Notes: generated by a model not told the origin, from the letters alone. Shown: positions 51,054 to 59,539, counted from the stretch's first letter. The stretch is 64,000 bases of DNA from Bin87 sp965220505 (GCA_965220505.1 CBDCQE010000001.1:2232001-2296000); one strand, 5' to 3'. Translations and numbers: made by a program.

Positions 51054-51584
51054 CTATTCGTCAACTTCGAATGTGACCAGGGAAAATAGATCATAACCGG
51101 CCAGGGCTTCCCGGCCTCCCAGGCCAATGAGTTCAATCACTACGCCGATGCCGGCCGTGGAGCCGCCGGCCTTTTCGATGAGCTTGGCGGCAGCTTCGAG
51201 GCTGCCCCCCGTGGCCACCAGGTCATCGATGATCAACACGCGGGCTCCCGGCTGCACATCCTCGGCGTGTACTTCCAGCGCAGCCTGCCCATATTCCAGG
51301 CTGTACTCGTAGGACAGGGTCGCACCCGGAAGCTTGCCCGCCTTGCGCAGCAGCACCAGCGGCAATCCCATCCGCGCCGCCATCGGGGCGGCGAAGATGA
51401 AACCGCGGGAATCGATGGCCGCCAGGCAGTCAATGTCCGTTTGACCTGCCAGCTTTATCATCCGGTCAATGGTCTCGTTAAACGCGTCCGGCGAGAGCAG
51501 CAGCGAGGTGATGTCCTTGAACTGCACCCCGTGGATCGGGAAGTCGGGGACGTTCCGGATATGTTCGGCGAGATCGATAGACAT
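51054..51584 (-). CDS. apt: Adenine phosphoribosyltransferase
   Basis: 176 residues, the usual size. FPIHGVQFKDITSLL, AIDSRGFIFAAPMA, LLRKAGKLPGATLSYEYSLEYG and the PRPP loop VLIIDDLVATGGS (116-128) are diagnostic. It salvages adenine to AMP and would use the adenine released by MtnP, encoded 8 kb away on the same strand. Confidence 0.95.
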   Translation of the reverse strand: MSIDLAEHIRNVPDFPIHGVQFKDITSLLLSPDAFNETIDRMIKLAGQTDIDCLAAIDSRGFIFAAPMAARMGLPLVLLRKAGKLPGATLSYEYSLEYGQAALEVHAEDVQPGARVLIIDDLVATGGSLEAAAKLIEKAGGSTAGIGVVIELIGLGGREALAGYDLFSLVTFEVDE

Positions 51585-51687
51585 GACGGTGACACCAGTG
51601 CTTGACGCTGCGATTGCAGGGTCCGCAGCGAGGCGGAAATTAGTCTATTAGCAGCGGATGGTACAGTCAACCGCCGCATTGGGCCGG

Positions 51688-52461
51688 CTAATCTTCAGGT
51701 TGGAGGCGGCCCAATTCTGCCTCCAGTTCCTGTATGCGCGCCAGGGCGGCGTCCCGCTGGGTTATGGCGGCGTCCCGCTGGGTTATGGCGGTGTCCCGCT
51801 CTAACTCGGCCAAGTCTAACGCTGCCAGGGCTTCAATCAGGTCTGGCAGATATTCTCCGGTCGCCGGGTTCCAAAACCGCAGTTGTCCGGAGCTCCAGTG
51901 CAGCTCCAGCCCCAACTCTTCGCTGTAGCCGCGAATGATGCCGTCGGCTCCTTCTTCAACCGGGATGGGCTCGTACCTGCCCTCTACCAAACGGTCGCCG
52001 GCCAGGGGCGCATCGTGGAAACGACCGCCGGTATAGTCAAACCGCCAGTATTCATTAACGTTGAAGCGGGCGTAGATTTCACGCTTGACGGTGTAATCAC
52101 GTTCCCCGGTACTTTCCGATGCCACCTCCAGCACAAACTCCGGCGGCTTGCCGACCTCGCTTATTACATAGCCGTTGGCGACTTCCTCAATAATATCGGG
52201 GGAAATGGACAAGCCGAAGGAAACGACGCAATCCGGCCGGGGTGAACGGCGCGCCTCCCGGGCCTCATAACAGAGGTAGCCTTCTCCCGACACCAGTACG
52301 TCGCGGCGGTGACGGTTGTGGCTGCGCAAAACCTGGTCGGCTTTGGCAATGTGTCGGCGTTGCTTCATGGCGTCGGGCCGCTTGGGCGGGTCGGGCAACG
52401 GGGTCAGGCCGGTTGCCGGAGCGCCGGCGGTCGGGAAGCTGGGGATCGGTTTGGTGGTCAC
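51688..52461 (-). CDS. Uma2-family putative nuclease with C-terminal coiled coil, copy 4
   Basis: 257 residues from GTG 52461, chosen because CGAGG lies 6 bases upstream; the frame also has an earlier GTG at 52488. PDCVVSF, FVLEVASEST (conserved Glu), REIYARFNVNEYWRFDYTGG are the core. The C-terminus has a repeated helix, ITQRDAAITQRDAALARI, leading into a coiled coil (QELEAELGRL). Function unknown. The DNA encoding the ITQRDAA repeat is a near-perfect 21-bp tandem repeat. Confidence 0.82.
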   Translation of the reverse strand: MTTKPIPSFPTAGAPATGLTPLPDPPKRPDAMKQRRHIAKADQVLRSHNRHRRDVLVSGEGYLCYEAREARRSPRPDCVVSFGLSISPDIIEEVANGYVISEVGKPPEFVLEVASESTGERDYTVKREIYARFNVNEYWRFDYTGGRFHDAPLAGDRLVEGRYEPIPVEEGADGIIRGYSEELGLELHWSSGQLRFWNPATGEYLPDLIEALAALDLAELERDTAITQRDAAITQRDAALARIQELEAELGRLQPED

Positions 52462-52526
52462 GGCGAACCTCGCAACGGAGCAGTTCACGCAATATTTGTG
52501 CTGCGAATTATATCAGCGCCCGTCGA

Positions 52527-52931
52527 CTACCCGGCAACGACGTTTTCCAGATGTCGTATGCTGAGCACGCGCCGGCCGGGTCCAAGCCGAATGGCTACCA
52601 GGTCGATGCGCCACTCCGGTTCCTCGGATGTGGTTCGTCCCTGGGTGAGAAAGTCCTGCGCCGTCAAGGCGAGACGCCGCGCTTTGCCCGGCGTGATCGA
52701 CTCCTCGGGCGAGCCGTAGGCGCCGCTCCGGCGCGTGCGGACTTCGACGAACACCCACTCCCGCCCATCGCGGGCTATCAGGTCGATCTCTCCCCACCGG
52801 CAGCGATAATTGGTCGCGACGACGCGGTACCCCTTGGCCTCAAGGTGATGCCGCGCCAGCTCCTCGCCGATGGCGCCAATCCGGTGCGAGGAGAGCGCGG
52901 AACCCTCCCGGGGATCATCGGGCGTCTGCAT
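52527..52931 (-). CDS. YraN/UPF0102-family nuclease-like protein
   Basis: 134 residues. RIGAIGEELARHHLEAKGYRVVATNYRCRWGEIDLIARDG-EWVFVEVRTR is the family signature: the Glu/Asp/Glu-x-Arg pattern of a PD-(D/E)XK fold. GKARRLALTAQDFL follows. ATG 52931 overlaps the rnhB 3' end; rnhB-yraN is a very common pair. Function unknown, possibly linked to recombination or chromosome maintenance. Confidence 0.9.
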   Translation of the reverse strand: MQTPDDPREGSALSSHRIGAIGEELARHHLEAKGYRVVATNYRCRWGEIDLIARDGREWVFVEVRTRRSGAYGSPEESITPGKARRLALTAQDFLTQGRTTSEEPEWRIDLVAIRLGPGRRVLSIRHLENVVAG

Positions 52932-53556
52932 CGGAGAGCAGCCGCTCTTGCCGCAACGGGCTGAAGGAACGTCGGTGTATGGGGCTCGGCCCCAGCTCGG
53001 ACAGGCTGCGCAGGTGCGCCCGCGTGGCATAGCCCTTGTGCCTGGCGAACCCGTAGCCTGGGTAGCAGCCCTCTGCGCGAACCATCAATTCATCGCGGGC
53101 CACCTTCGCCAGGATGCTGGCGGCCGCTATGGACAGCGACTTCGCATCGCCCTTGACCACGGTCTGATGCGGCAGCGGACACTCCTTGATGGGCACCCAG
53201 TCCATCAGCAGGGCGTGGGGCGCCGGCCGCAGGCGGTCCACCGCCGCCAGCATCGCCCTGATCACGGCCTGGCCGATGCCGATGTGATCGATGATCTCGG
53301 GTGAGATCAGTTCCACCGCGCAGGCCAGGGAGTTATCCCGTATCAGGGCTGCGGCCTCGTTCCGCCGCCGCTCCGACAGCCGCTTGCTGTCGTCAATCGC
53401 CGCCAGCCACGGCTCATCGCCCGTCAGGTCCGGAGGCAGGATTACGGCGGCAGCCGCCACCGGCCCGGCCAGCGGCCCGCGTCCGGCTTCATCCACGCCG
53501 GCGATCAGGCGATAGCCCTGGGCGCGAAAATCCGCTTCCAGGGAAAGGTCAGGCAT
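52915..53556 (-). CDS. rnhB: Ribonuclease HII
   Basis: 213 residues. Catalytic Asp22-Glu23 in GVDEAGRGPLAGPVAAAAV, DDSKRLSERRR, the MDWVP Asp and SLSIAAASILAKVARDELM. It removes ribonucleotides from DNA. ATG 53556 overlaps the end of mnmA by 8 bases, and its 3' end overlaps yraN, so mnmA-rnhB-yraN form one coupled unit. Confidence 0.95.
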   Translation of the reverse strand: MPDLSLEADFRAQGYRLIAGVDEAGRGPLAGPVAAAAVILPPDLTGDEPWLAAIDDSKRLSERRRNEAAALIRDNSLACAVELISPEIIDHIGIGQAVIRAMLAAVDRLRPAPHALLMDWVPIKECPLPHQTVVKGDAKSLSIAAASILAKVARDELMVRAEGCYPGYGFARHKGYATRAHLRSLSELGPSPIHRRSFSPLRQERLLSDADAR

Positions 53557-54691
53557 TGACCAGCGCAGCGCCGGTAGCCGTGCCGCTCTCGGCCGCCTGC
53601 GCGCCCGCGATAGGACCACCACCCAGCACCGTGTCGCCACGGTAGAACACCGCGGCCTGACCGGGGGTAATCGCCCGTTGCGGCTCCCGGAACCGAACCA
53701 GCGCGCCATCACCCACGGCGGTCACCGTCGCCGGAGCCTCCGCGAACTTGTAGCGTATCTTGACGGTCACCTCCACCGGCCCGACCGGAGCGACACCGGA
53801 TACCCAGGACACCGGATCGGCGTACAGCGTGTCCTGGTACAGGTCGGTTTCCGAGCCGACCACCACCTGGCGCGTGTCCGGTTCCAGCCGGATCACGAAG
53901 CGCGGCGGCCCGCCCGACAGACCCAGGCCACGTCGCTGGCCCACGGTGAAGTACTGGATGCCCTCGTGCCGTCCCAGCACGTTGCCGGCGGCGTCCACGA
54001 TGTCGCCCGGTCGCTCATCGGTGCGCTCGCGCAGGAACTCACGGTAGTCGCCGGTAGGAATGAAGCAGATGTCCTGGCTGTCGGGTTTGTCCGCGTTGGG
54101 GAACCCGGCCTCCTCGGCCAGCCGGCGTATCTCCGTCTTGGGGTAGTGACCCACCGGCATCAGCGTCGCCGCCAACTGCTCCTGACGCATGCCGAACAGC
54201 ACGTAGGACTGGTCCTTGTCGGCGTCCACGCCCCGCTTCAGCGACCATCCGCCGGCACCGTCGGCCTCAATGCGCGCATAGTGCCCCGTGGCGACGTATG
54301 CCGCCTGGAGCATCCGGGCGCGCTGCGCCAGGAAGCTGAACTTGATCTTGTCGTTGCAGGCGATGCAGGGGTGCGGCGTCCGACCGTTTTCGTACTCTCG
54401 GCGGAAATAGTCGATGACGAAACCGCGGAACTCCCGCTGCACGTTCAGCACGTAGTGGGGCACCCCCAGGATGCGACAAACCGCCCGAGCGTCCTCCACG
54501 TCGTCCAGGGTGCAACAGCCCCGATAGTATTCCGGCAGGTCGGCCTGGTCGATGTCGTACAGCTTCATCGTCACGCCGATGACGTCGTAGCCCTGACGGT
54601 GCAACAGCAGCGCGGCAACCGAAGAGTCCACGCCGCCACTCATGGCGGCGACGACGCGGTTGGGGACGGTTGGGGTAGCGATGGCGGTCAT
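53549..54691 (-). CDS. mnmA: tRNA-specific 2-thiouridylase MnmA
   Basis: 380 residues. PP-loop AAMSGGVDSSVAALLL (15-30), CIACNDKIKF with Cys112, and DSQDICFIPTGDYREFL with Cys209 form the catalytic pair; GHYAR and GLGLSGGPPRFV are conserved. It thiolates U34 of Lys, Glu and Gln tRNAs. A family B repeat lies 13 bases upstream of the ATG, so the promoter must be inside or beyond it. Confidence 0.95.
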   Translation of the reverse strand: MTAIATPTVPNRVVAAMSGGVDSSVAALLLHRQGYDVIGVTMKLYDIDQADLPEYYRGCCTLDDVEDARAVCRILGVPHYVLNVQREFRGFVIDYFRREYENGRTPHPCIACNDKIKFSFLAQRARMLQAAYVATGHYARIEADGAGGWSLKRGVDADKDQSYVLFGMRQEQLAATLMPVGHYPKTEIRRLAEEAGFPNADKPDSQDICFIPTGDYREFLRERTDERPGDIVDAAGNVLGRHEGIQYFTVGQRRGLGLSGGPPRFVIRLEPDTRQVVVGSETDLYQDTLYADPVSWVSGVAPVGPVEVTVKIRYKFAEAPATVTAVGDGALVRFREPQRAITPGQAAVFYRGDTVLGGGPIAGAQAAESGTATGAALVNA

Positions 54692-54704
54692 ACTTCAACA
54701 TGGG

Positions 54705-54817
54705 TCGTCAGAATCAGGATTTATGGGATTATAGAATTGTCAGGATTGAAGGCACTCGGCAGTACAGTGGTCCCAATCTTGCTAATCATGAAATCCGGCA
54801 AATCCTGATTCCGACGA
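54705..54817. repeat. Dispersed palindromic element, family B, copy 3
   Basis: TCGTCAGAATCAGGATTT (54705-54722) and AAATCCTGATTCCGACGA (54800-54817) match as inverted repeats at 17 of 18 positions. The interior again has GGGATT/AGGATT on the left and AATC/AAATCC on the right. It lies between the divergent mnmA and LLM genes. Confidence 0.88.
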
Positions 54818-54936
54818 TATTCGGGAGTGGCTACGCGCCAACTGCCGTTGCTTGCGGCCCAGATACTCGTAGTATAGCATCGGCCCAATTCGGCCAGCCG
54901 AACCTAACCTCGCATACCACCACGGAGGCAAATCCC

Positions 54937-55890
54937 ATGCCCGTTACCTTTGGATGCTCCCTGCCCAGCCGCGGCGCTATGGCCTCTCCCGACAACCTGC
55001 GCAGCCTCGCCCAGCGGGCCGAGGACCTCTCCTTCGACCACGTCTGGGTCAGCGACCACATCATTATCCCCCACGAGGTCTCGTCCTTCTATCCATACGC
55101 CGCCGACGGCGTGGCGCCATTCCAGCGGGACAATACCTACTTCGAGCCCCTGGCCGCCCTGAACTTCCTGGCCGGCTGCACCACCCGCGTCAAGCTGGGC
55201 ACCCACGTGCTCATCCTCCCCTACCGCAACCCCGTGCTCACCGCCAAGATACTGGCCACCCTGGACGTGCTCAGCGGCGGCCGCCTGATCCTGGGCGCCG
55301 GCGTGGGCTGGATGGAAGAGGAGTTCCAGGCCATGGGCCTCGACACCTACGCCCAGCGCGGCCAGGTGACCGACGAGTACATCCAGATCTTCAAGGAACT
55401 CTGGACCTCCGACAACCCCGAGTTCCACGGCGAGCACTACGACATCAGCGGCGCCGGCTTCCTGCCCAAGCCCGTGCAGAAACCCCATCCGCCCATCTGG
55501 ATCGGCGGCCACACCAACCCGGCCATCCGCCGCGCCGCCACCCTGGGCGACGGCTGGATGCCCATCGGCCTGCGTCCGCCGGCCATCCTCGAGCCCGAGG
55601 AACTGGCCGAGAAGATCGCCCGCCTCCGCCGCGTCAGCGCCCGCGCCGGCCGCGCCGAGGACGCCGTGGACTTGGTGTTCAGCACCGACTGCGTGTTCCA
55701 CGACGCGCCCCAGTCCGAGCGCCGCATGGTATCCGGCATCCCCGAGCAGATCGCCGCCGATCTCCGCCAGTACCAGGACCTGGGCGTGCAGCACTTCATC
55801 TTCAGCTTCCCCGCCGACAGCGCCGCCCAGCAGCAAGAGGCCATGGAACGCTTCTCCCGTGAGGTAATGCCCCTGATCCCCAACGACTAA
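54937..55890 (+). CDS. LLM-class (probably F420-dependent) oxidoreductase
   Basis: 317 residues, one luciferase-like barrel. LAQRAEDLSFDHVWVSDHIIIP, RVKLGTHVLILPYRNPVLTAKILATLDVLSGGRLILGAGVGWMEEEF and WIGGHTNPAIRRAATLGDGWMP are typical of the TIGR03619 type that usually binds F420 rather than FMN. Substrate unknown. ACGGAGG is 8 bases before ATG 54937; a longer open frame upstream is translation of the repeat. Confidence 0.9.
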   Translation: MPVTFGCSLPSRGAMASPDNLRSLAQRAEDLSFDHVWVSDHIIIPHEVSSFYPYAADGVAPFQRDNTYFEPLAALNFLAGCTTRVKLGTHVLILPYRNPVLTAKILATLDVLSGGRLILGAGVGWMEEEFQAMGLDTYAQRGQVTDEYIQIFKELWTSDNPEFHGEHYDISGAGFLPKPVQKPHPPIWIGGHTNPAIRRAATLGDGWMPIGLRPPAILEPEELAEKIARLRRVSARAGRAEDAVDLVFSTDCVFHDAPQSERRMVSGIPEQIAADLRQYQDLGVQHFIFSFPADSAAQQQEAMERFSREVMPLIPND

Positions 55891-55904
55891 CCCAAAGGGT
55901 AACT

Positions 55905-55933
55905 GGCGACCGCCAAAGCAATCGTCGGTCGCC
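55905..55933 (+). terminator. Weak hairpin after the LLM gene
   Basis: GGCGACCG (55905-55912) pairs with CGGTCGCC (55926-55933); no T-tract. The rest of 55891-56049 shows no gene. Confidence 0.35.
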
Positions 55934-56049
55934 GCGAACCGTTCGAGCGCGCTTTCACGGCAACCGCAGGCCCGCGTTTATGGTTTATGACTGCTACGGC
56001 GCAAGCGTTTTCGAACGGACGGACGCCAGCATCAGATGCCCCAGCTTCT

Positions 56050-56535
56050 TCACCGTTTTCGAAACAACACCAAGTAGGCCGCAAGATCGCGGCGGTCCTG
56101 CATCGGTACTCTCACAAAAGTAGCCGTTGCCGCTTCAGCCCGGTTGATCAATCGATCTACCTCGCGGCGAGTGAACGCCTTCTGCGGATCATAGTCGGCA
56201 TCGAAGCGCTGCTCTTGGAGGTTCCCGAACGTGCTCGCGAAGGCACTGATAGCTGGGTGTATACCACTTTTCTTGCCGTACTCTTCCAACCGGTTTTTCA
56301 TCGGCTTATGATCCGGTGCGCGGTAAGCATGGGACCAAGGCTCCGTACCTTGAATGGCCGGGGCAGCGCCGATTAGAGCATCTGCATTGCTCCCGCAGAC
56401 GGCGTGAAACATGGCGTAATAGGCGGTGCTGACCGCACGCCTGAGCCGAACCTGCCTCGGCCTGCCAGGCCCTGTGGGTCCATCATCAACTTCCGCTAGG
56501 ATCCTGGCGGCGTCTATGAAATGTTGCCAATTCAA
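56050..56535 (-). CDS. HEPN-domain protein, probable toxin partner
   Basis: 161 residues from a TTG at 56535 that overlaps the TGA of the gene before it (TTGA). A longer frame from 56583 would overlap by 52 bases and adds sequence that does not fit. NWQHFIDAARILAEV followed by RLRRAVSTAYYAMFHAVC is the HEPN pattern with the R-x4-6-H-like motif, and a long helical C-terminus ends in Arg/Lys. HEPN proteins are often RNases or AMPylation targets in toxin-antitoxin and defence systems. Confidence 0.75.
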   Translation of the reverse strand: MNWQHFIDAARILAEVDDGPTGPGRPRQVRLRRAVSTAYYAMFHAVCGSNADALIGAAPAIQGTEPWSHAYRAPDHKPMKNRLEEYGKKSGIHPAISAFASTFGNLQEQRFDADYDPQKAFTRREVDRLINRAEAATATFVRVPMQDRRDLAAYLVLFRKR

Positions 56536-56873
56536 TCTGATTCTTCGAGCCAGGGTGCCCCCAGGCTGTTGAGCCGGAGCCACTCTTGGTACTCGTCGTT
56601 AGCGATGTAGGATTCGACCGGAGTGTTGTGAAACCCATGAGCAGCGACAAGCTTGTCGCCCAGCTCTGCAGAGACTATGTTCAGCTTATGGGGATCCAAC
56701 AGGTCTTCGTCGCCGCAGAACACAACAACTATGGCGATGTTGTCTTCACCATCATGATCAACCCTGGGTGCTGCCGTAATCGGGCCGAACGCTATACGTC
56801 CTTCAAAAGTACGATCCAGCAATTCCTGCAAACTGTCCCTGGTGGATTGCAGTAAGTCCTCGGATATAGCCAT
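56532..56873 (-). CDS. Small protein, possible divergent nucleotidyltransferase-like (MNT) partner of HEPN
   Basis: 113 residues. AISEDLLQSTRDSLQELLDRTF then EDNIAIVVVFCGDEDLLDPHKLN gives strand and acidic elements at the place where minimal nucleotidyltransferases have their D-x-D; ELGDKLVAAHGFHNTPVESYIANDEYQEW resembles the end of that fold. The canonical G-S-x-A-R-G motif is missing, so catalysis is doubtful and the assignment comes largely from its coupling to the HEPN gene. Confidence 0.5.
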   Translation of the reverse strand: MAISEDLLQSTRDSLQELLDRTFEGRIAFGPITAAPRVDHDGEDNIAIVVVFCGDEDLLDPHKLNIVSAELGDKLVAAHGFHNTPVESYIANDEYQEWLRLNSLGAPWLEESD

Positions 56874-56959
56874 GACTTTCGACCTCCAGAGAGTTGCGTC
56901 AATCATATCAGATGCTAATCGCCTGTAGCGACCACGTCTGCTCGCGCCACTCGCTATCG

Positions 56960-56965
56960 TATAAT
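56960..56965 (+). promoter_or_regulatory. Possible -10 for the DUF1015 gene
   Basis: Consensus TATAAT 34 bases before the ATG at 56999; the -35 (TCTGCT) is poor. Confidence 0.35.
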
Positions 56966-56998
56966 GCTGCCAAACCGAAACTCGGAGCCACACCAGCC

Positions 56999-58282
56999 AT
57001 GGCCACCATCAAACCCTTCCGCGGTTGCCGCTACGATCCCGCCGCCGTGGGCAACCTGTCCTCCGTCATCTGCCCCCCCTACGACATGATCGGCCCGGAT
57101 CTCAAAACCGAGCTCCAGCAGCGCAGCCCCTACAACGCCGTCCACCTGGAGGGCGGCGAGCAACCCGATCCGGTGGACCCGCAGGCCGGATACCAACAGG
57201 CCGCGGGACTGTTCCAGCGCTGGCTCGCCGACGGCGTCATACGCCAGGACGACGCAGTCTCGTTCTACCTGATGCGGCACGCCTACGACTTCGGCGGACG
57301 CCGCTACCAGCACCTGGGGTTGTTCGCCGACGTGCTGGTCGAGGACTACGACGCCGGCTCCGTCCTGCCCCACGAGTTCACCCGCGAACCGTCGGTGCTG
57401 GATCGAGTGGCCCTGCTGGACGCCTGCCAGGCCCAGTTCAGCCCCATCCTGTCCCTGTACCGCGACTCGGAGGGCAGCCTCCAGCGCGTGTTCGAGCGGA
57501 TAATTGCCGAGCCGCCGGACGCCACAGCCGCCACACCGGCCGGGGGCAACGCGGAGTTCTGGCGCATCGCCGACGATGCCACCCAGGCCAGCATCATCGA
57601 TACCTTCGCCGGCCGGGCCATATTCCTCGCCGACGGCCACCATCGCTACGAAGCCGCCCTGCGCTACCGGCACAGCCGGCCCGACGCCGAACAGTCCGAC
57701 GACCGCGCCGCCAGCAACTACGTGATGATGTCCCTCGTCGAATTCGACGACCCGGGCCTCCTTCTGCTGCCCTACCACCGCGTCGCCGGCGGCATGTCGG
57801 CCGAGCAGCTTGAAGCCGTGCGTATCAGGATGGGCGAGTATTTCGATTCGCGTCCCTTGAACCCCGACATTACTCCGGCGGCAGCAGTATCCGACGTCGC
57901 CCGCGTCGGCGAGAACGACCACTGCTTCGCGGTCTTCTGGGCCGACGCTGCACCCACCATTCACACCTTGCGGTCCGATATCGACTGGTCCTCCTGGGGT
58001 CAGTTGGCGGTTTCCGAGGCGTGGGTTCTGCAGGAGCAGGTGCTGGCGCCGGTGCTGGGAGACGCCCTGGCCCAGCACATCGACTACAGCCCCGACCACG
58101 AGGCCATCGTCCAGCAGGTCAACGTCGGCGAGCAGCAGGCCGCTATCCTCCTCAAACCCTTCCCGCTGGAACCTTTCCGGCAGATCGTCAGCGCCGGCAA
58201 CCGCCTCCCGCCCAAGTCCACCTTCTTCTACCCCAAGCTACCCACCGGCCTGGTAATCAACCAGCTCTCCGGCAGCATCTAG
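56999..58282 (+). CDS. DUF1015-family protein
   Basis: 427 residues, full length. IKPFRGCRYDPAAVGNLSSVICPPYDMI at the start, SFYLMRHAYDFGGRRYQHLGLFADV, the central IFLADGHHRYEAAL motif, NYVMMSLVEFDDPGLLLLPYHRV and the late FYPKLPTGLVINQL are all diagnostic of DUF1015. The fold is predicted to relate to ParB/serine-kinase-like proteins, and in several phyla the gene lies beside serine-biosynthesis genes; here a class V aminotransferase is 1.4 kb downstream. GGAG precedes the ATG. Confidence 0.93.
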   Translation: MATIKPFRGCRYDPAAVGNLSSVICPPYDMIGPDLKTELQQRSPYNAVHLEGGEQPDPVDPQAGYQQAAGLFQRWLADGVIRQDDAVSFYLMRHAYDFGGRRYQHLGLFADVLVEDYDAGSVLPHEFTREPSVLDRVALLDACQAQFSPILSLYRDSEGSLQRVFERIIAEPPDATAATPAGGNAEFWRIADDATQASIIDTFAGRAIFLADGHHRYEAALRYRHSRPDAEQSDDRAASNYVMMSLVEFDDPGLLLLPYHRVAGGMSAEQLEAVRIRMGEYFDSRPLNPDITPAAAVSDVARVGENDHCFAVFWADAAPTIHTLRSDIDWSSWGQLAVSEAWVLQEQVLAPVLGDALAQHIDYSPDHEAIVQQVNVGEQQAAILLKPFPLEPFRQIVSAGNRLPPKSTFFYPKLPTGLVINQLSGSI

Positions 58283-58298
58283 CCCGCAAGGTGACGCC

Positions 58299-58883
58299 AT
58301 GACGACCACCGCCATCCCCGCACAAACCGCCGCCCCGACCCGCCGCCGCTTCACTGTGGACGAAGTTCTTGCCATGGACCAAACCGGCATTTTTCATCCG
58401 GATGAGCGTCTCGAGTTGCTCGACGGAGAAATATTTATTATGCCCCCCATCGGACCACCTCACGCGGATGGCACAGACCAATTCGATGACTTTTTCAAGT
58501 TTTCGTTGCGAGGTCGTGCTCGCGTCCGGGTGCAAGGCCCGGTTCAGCTCGATGATCTGAACCTGCCCGTTCCCGACATCGCCGTGCTGCGATTGAGAGA
58601 CGGCTACCACCGGGCGCATCCCGCCCCCACCGACGTGCTACTGATTGTTGAAGTATCCGATAGCTCGTTACGGCGCGACCGTGAGGCAAAATTGTCCCGC
58701 TACGCCGCCGCCGGCATCCCCGAAGTGTGGATGGCCAACGTACCCGCCCGCCATGTCGAAGCCTTCCACGACCCGGTCGATGGCGTTTATCAGAGCCGCC
58801 GCATCGTCCTCGCCGACGGCCAAATCAGCCCCATCGCCTTCCCTGACGTGGTGCTGACCGTGGGCGACTTCCTGCTTGAATAA
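58299..58883 (+). CDS. Uma2-family putative nuclease, copy 5
   Basis: 194 residues. RRRFTVDEVLAMDQTGIFHPDERLELLDGEI at the start, PVPDIAVLRL (acidic strand), LIVEVSDSSLRRD with the conserved Glu, and YAAAGIPEVWMANVPAR. It ends in PDVVLTVGDFLL. Compact form without coiled coil. A tandem paralogue follows 9 bases later. Confidence 0.88.
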   Translation: MTTTAIPAQTAAPTRRRFTVDEVLAMDQTGIFHPDERLELLDGEIFIMPPIGPPHADGTDQFDDFFKFSLRGRARVRVQGPVQLDDLNLPVPDIAVLRLRDGYHRAHPAPTDVLLIVEVSDSSLRRDREAKLSRYAAAGIPEVWMANVPARHVEAFHDPVDGVYQSRRIVLADGQISPIAFPDVVLTVGDFLLE

Positions 58884-58892
58884 GGTGGCTCC

Positions 58893-59525
58893 ATGACCAC
58901 AATCGCCGTCCCTGCACAAACCTTCACGCCAACTCGGCGCCGCTTCACCGTGGAAGAATACTGCGCCATGGCCGAGGCCGGCATCCTGGCCGAAGAAGAG
59001 CGCGTCGAACTGCTGGACGGAGACATTATCCTGATGCCGCCCATCAACCCGCCCCACGAATCCGGCACTGACCAGTTGAACGACCAACTGCTTTACCCGC
59101 TGCACGGCCGCGCATTGGTCAGGGTTCAAGGCTCAATACTGCTTGATGACGGCAGCCTGCCCCAGCCGGATATCGCGGTCCTCCGGCTGCGGCACGATTA
59201 TCAGCGCCGGCGGGCGGCGGCGGCAGACGTGCTGCTGCTGGTTGAAGTGGCCGAGACTTCCCTGGAACACGACCGCGAGTTGAAGCTGCCCCGCTATGCT
59301 GCAGCCGGCATCCCCGAGGTCTGGATCGCCAACGTTCCCGCCCGCGAAGTCGAAGCCTTCCACGATCCCGTCGATGGCGTTTATCAGAGCCGCCGCATCG
59401 TCCCGGCCGACGGCCGAATCAGTCCCCGCGCCTTCCCTGACGTGGTGCTGACCGTGGGCGAATTCCTGCTCGGTGACCCCGGCAGCGAAGGCGACGAAAC
59501 GGGCGCCCCCGGAACGGATTCGTAA
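58893..59525 (+). CDS. Uma2-family putative nuclease, copy 6
   Basis: 210 residues, a tandem duplicate of copy 5. TRRRFTVEEYCAMAEAGILAEEERVELLDGDIILMPP, QPDIAVLRLRHDY, LLVEVAETSLEHDRELKLPRYAAAGIPEVWIANVPAR. The 3' regions of the two genes are nearly identical at the DNA level over about 120 bases, more than the 5' regions, which points to recent duplication or gene conversion. Short extra tail (GDPGSEGDETGAPGTDS). Confidence 0.88.
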   Translation: MTTIAVPAQTFTPTRRRFTVEEYCAMAEAGILAEEERVELLDGDIILMPPINPPHESGTDQLNDQLLYPLHGRALVRVQGSILLDDGSLPQPDIAVLRLRHDYQRRRAAAADVLLLVEVAETSLEHDRELKLPRYAAAGIPEVWIANVPAREVEAFHDPVDGVYQSRRIVPADGRISPRAFPDVVLTVGEFLLGDPGSEGDETGAPGTDS

Positions 59526-59530
59526 ATCCT

Positions 59531-59539
59531 TGCTATAAT
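59531..59539 (+). promoter_or_regulatory. Extended -10 promoter of the class V aminotransferase
   Basis: TGC-TATAAT, a consensus extended -10, 124 bases before the ATG at 59663. The leader has a GCGCGCCCTCGCGCGC hairpin (59629-59644) just before the ribosome-binding site. Confidence 0.5.

Noticed and set aside
55887..56084. 65-codon minus-strand frame after the HEPN gene
   Set aside because: No ribosome-binding site, no homology pattern, and it overlaps the HEPN 3' end in another frame.
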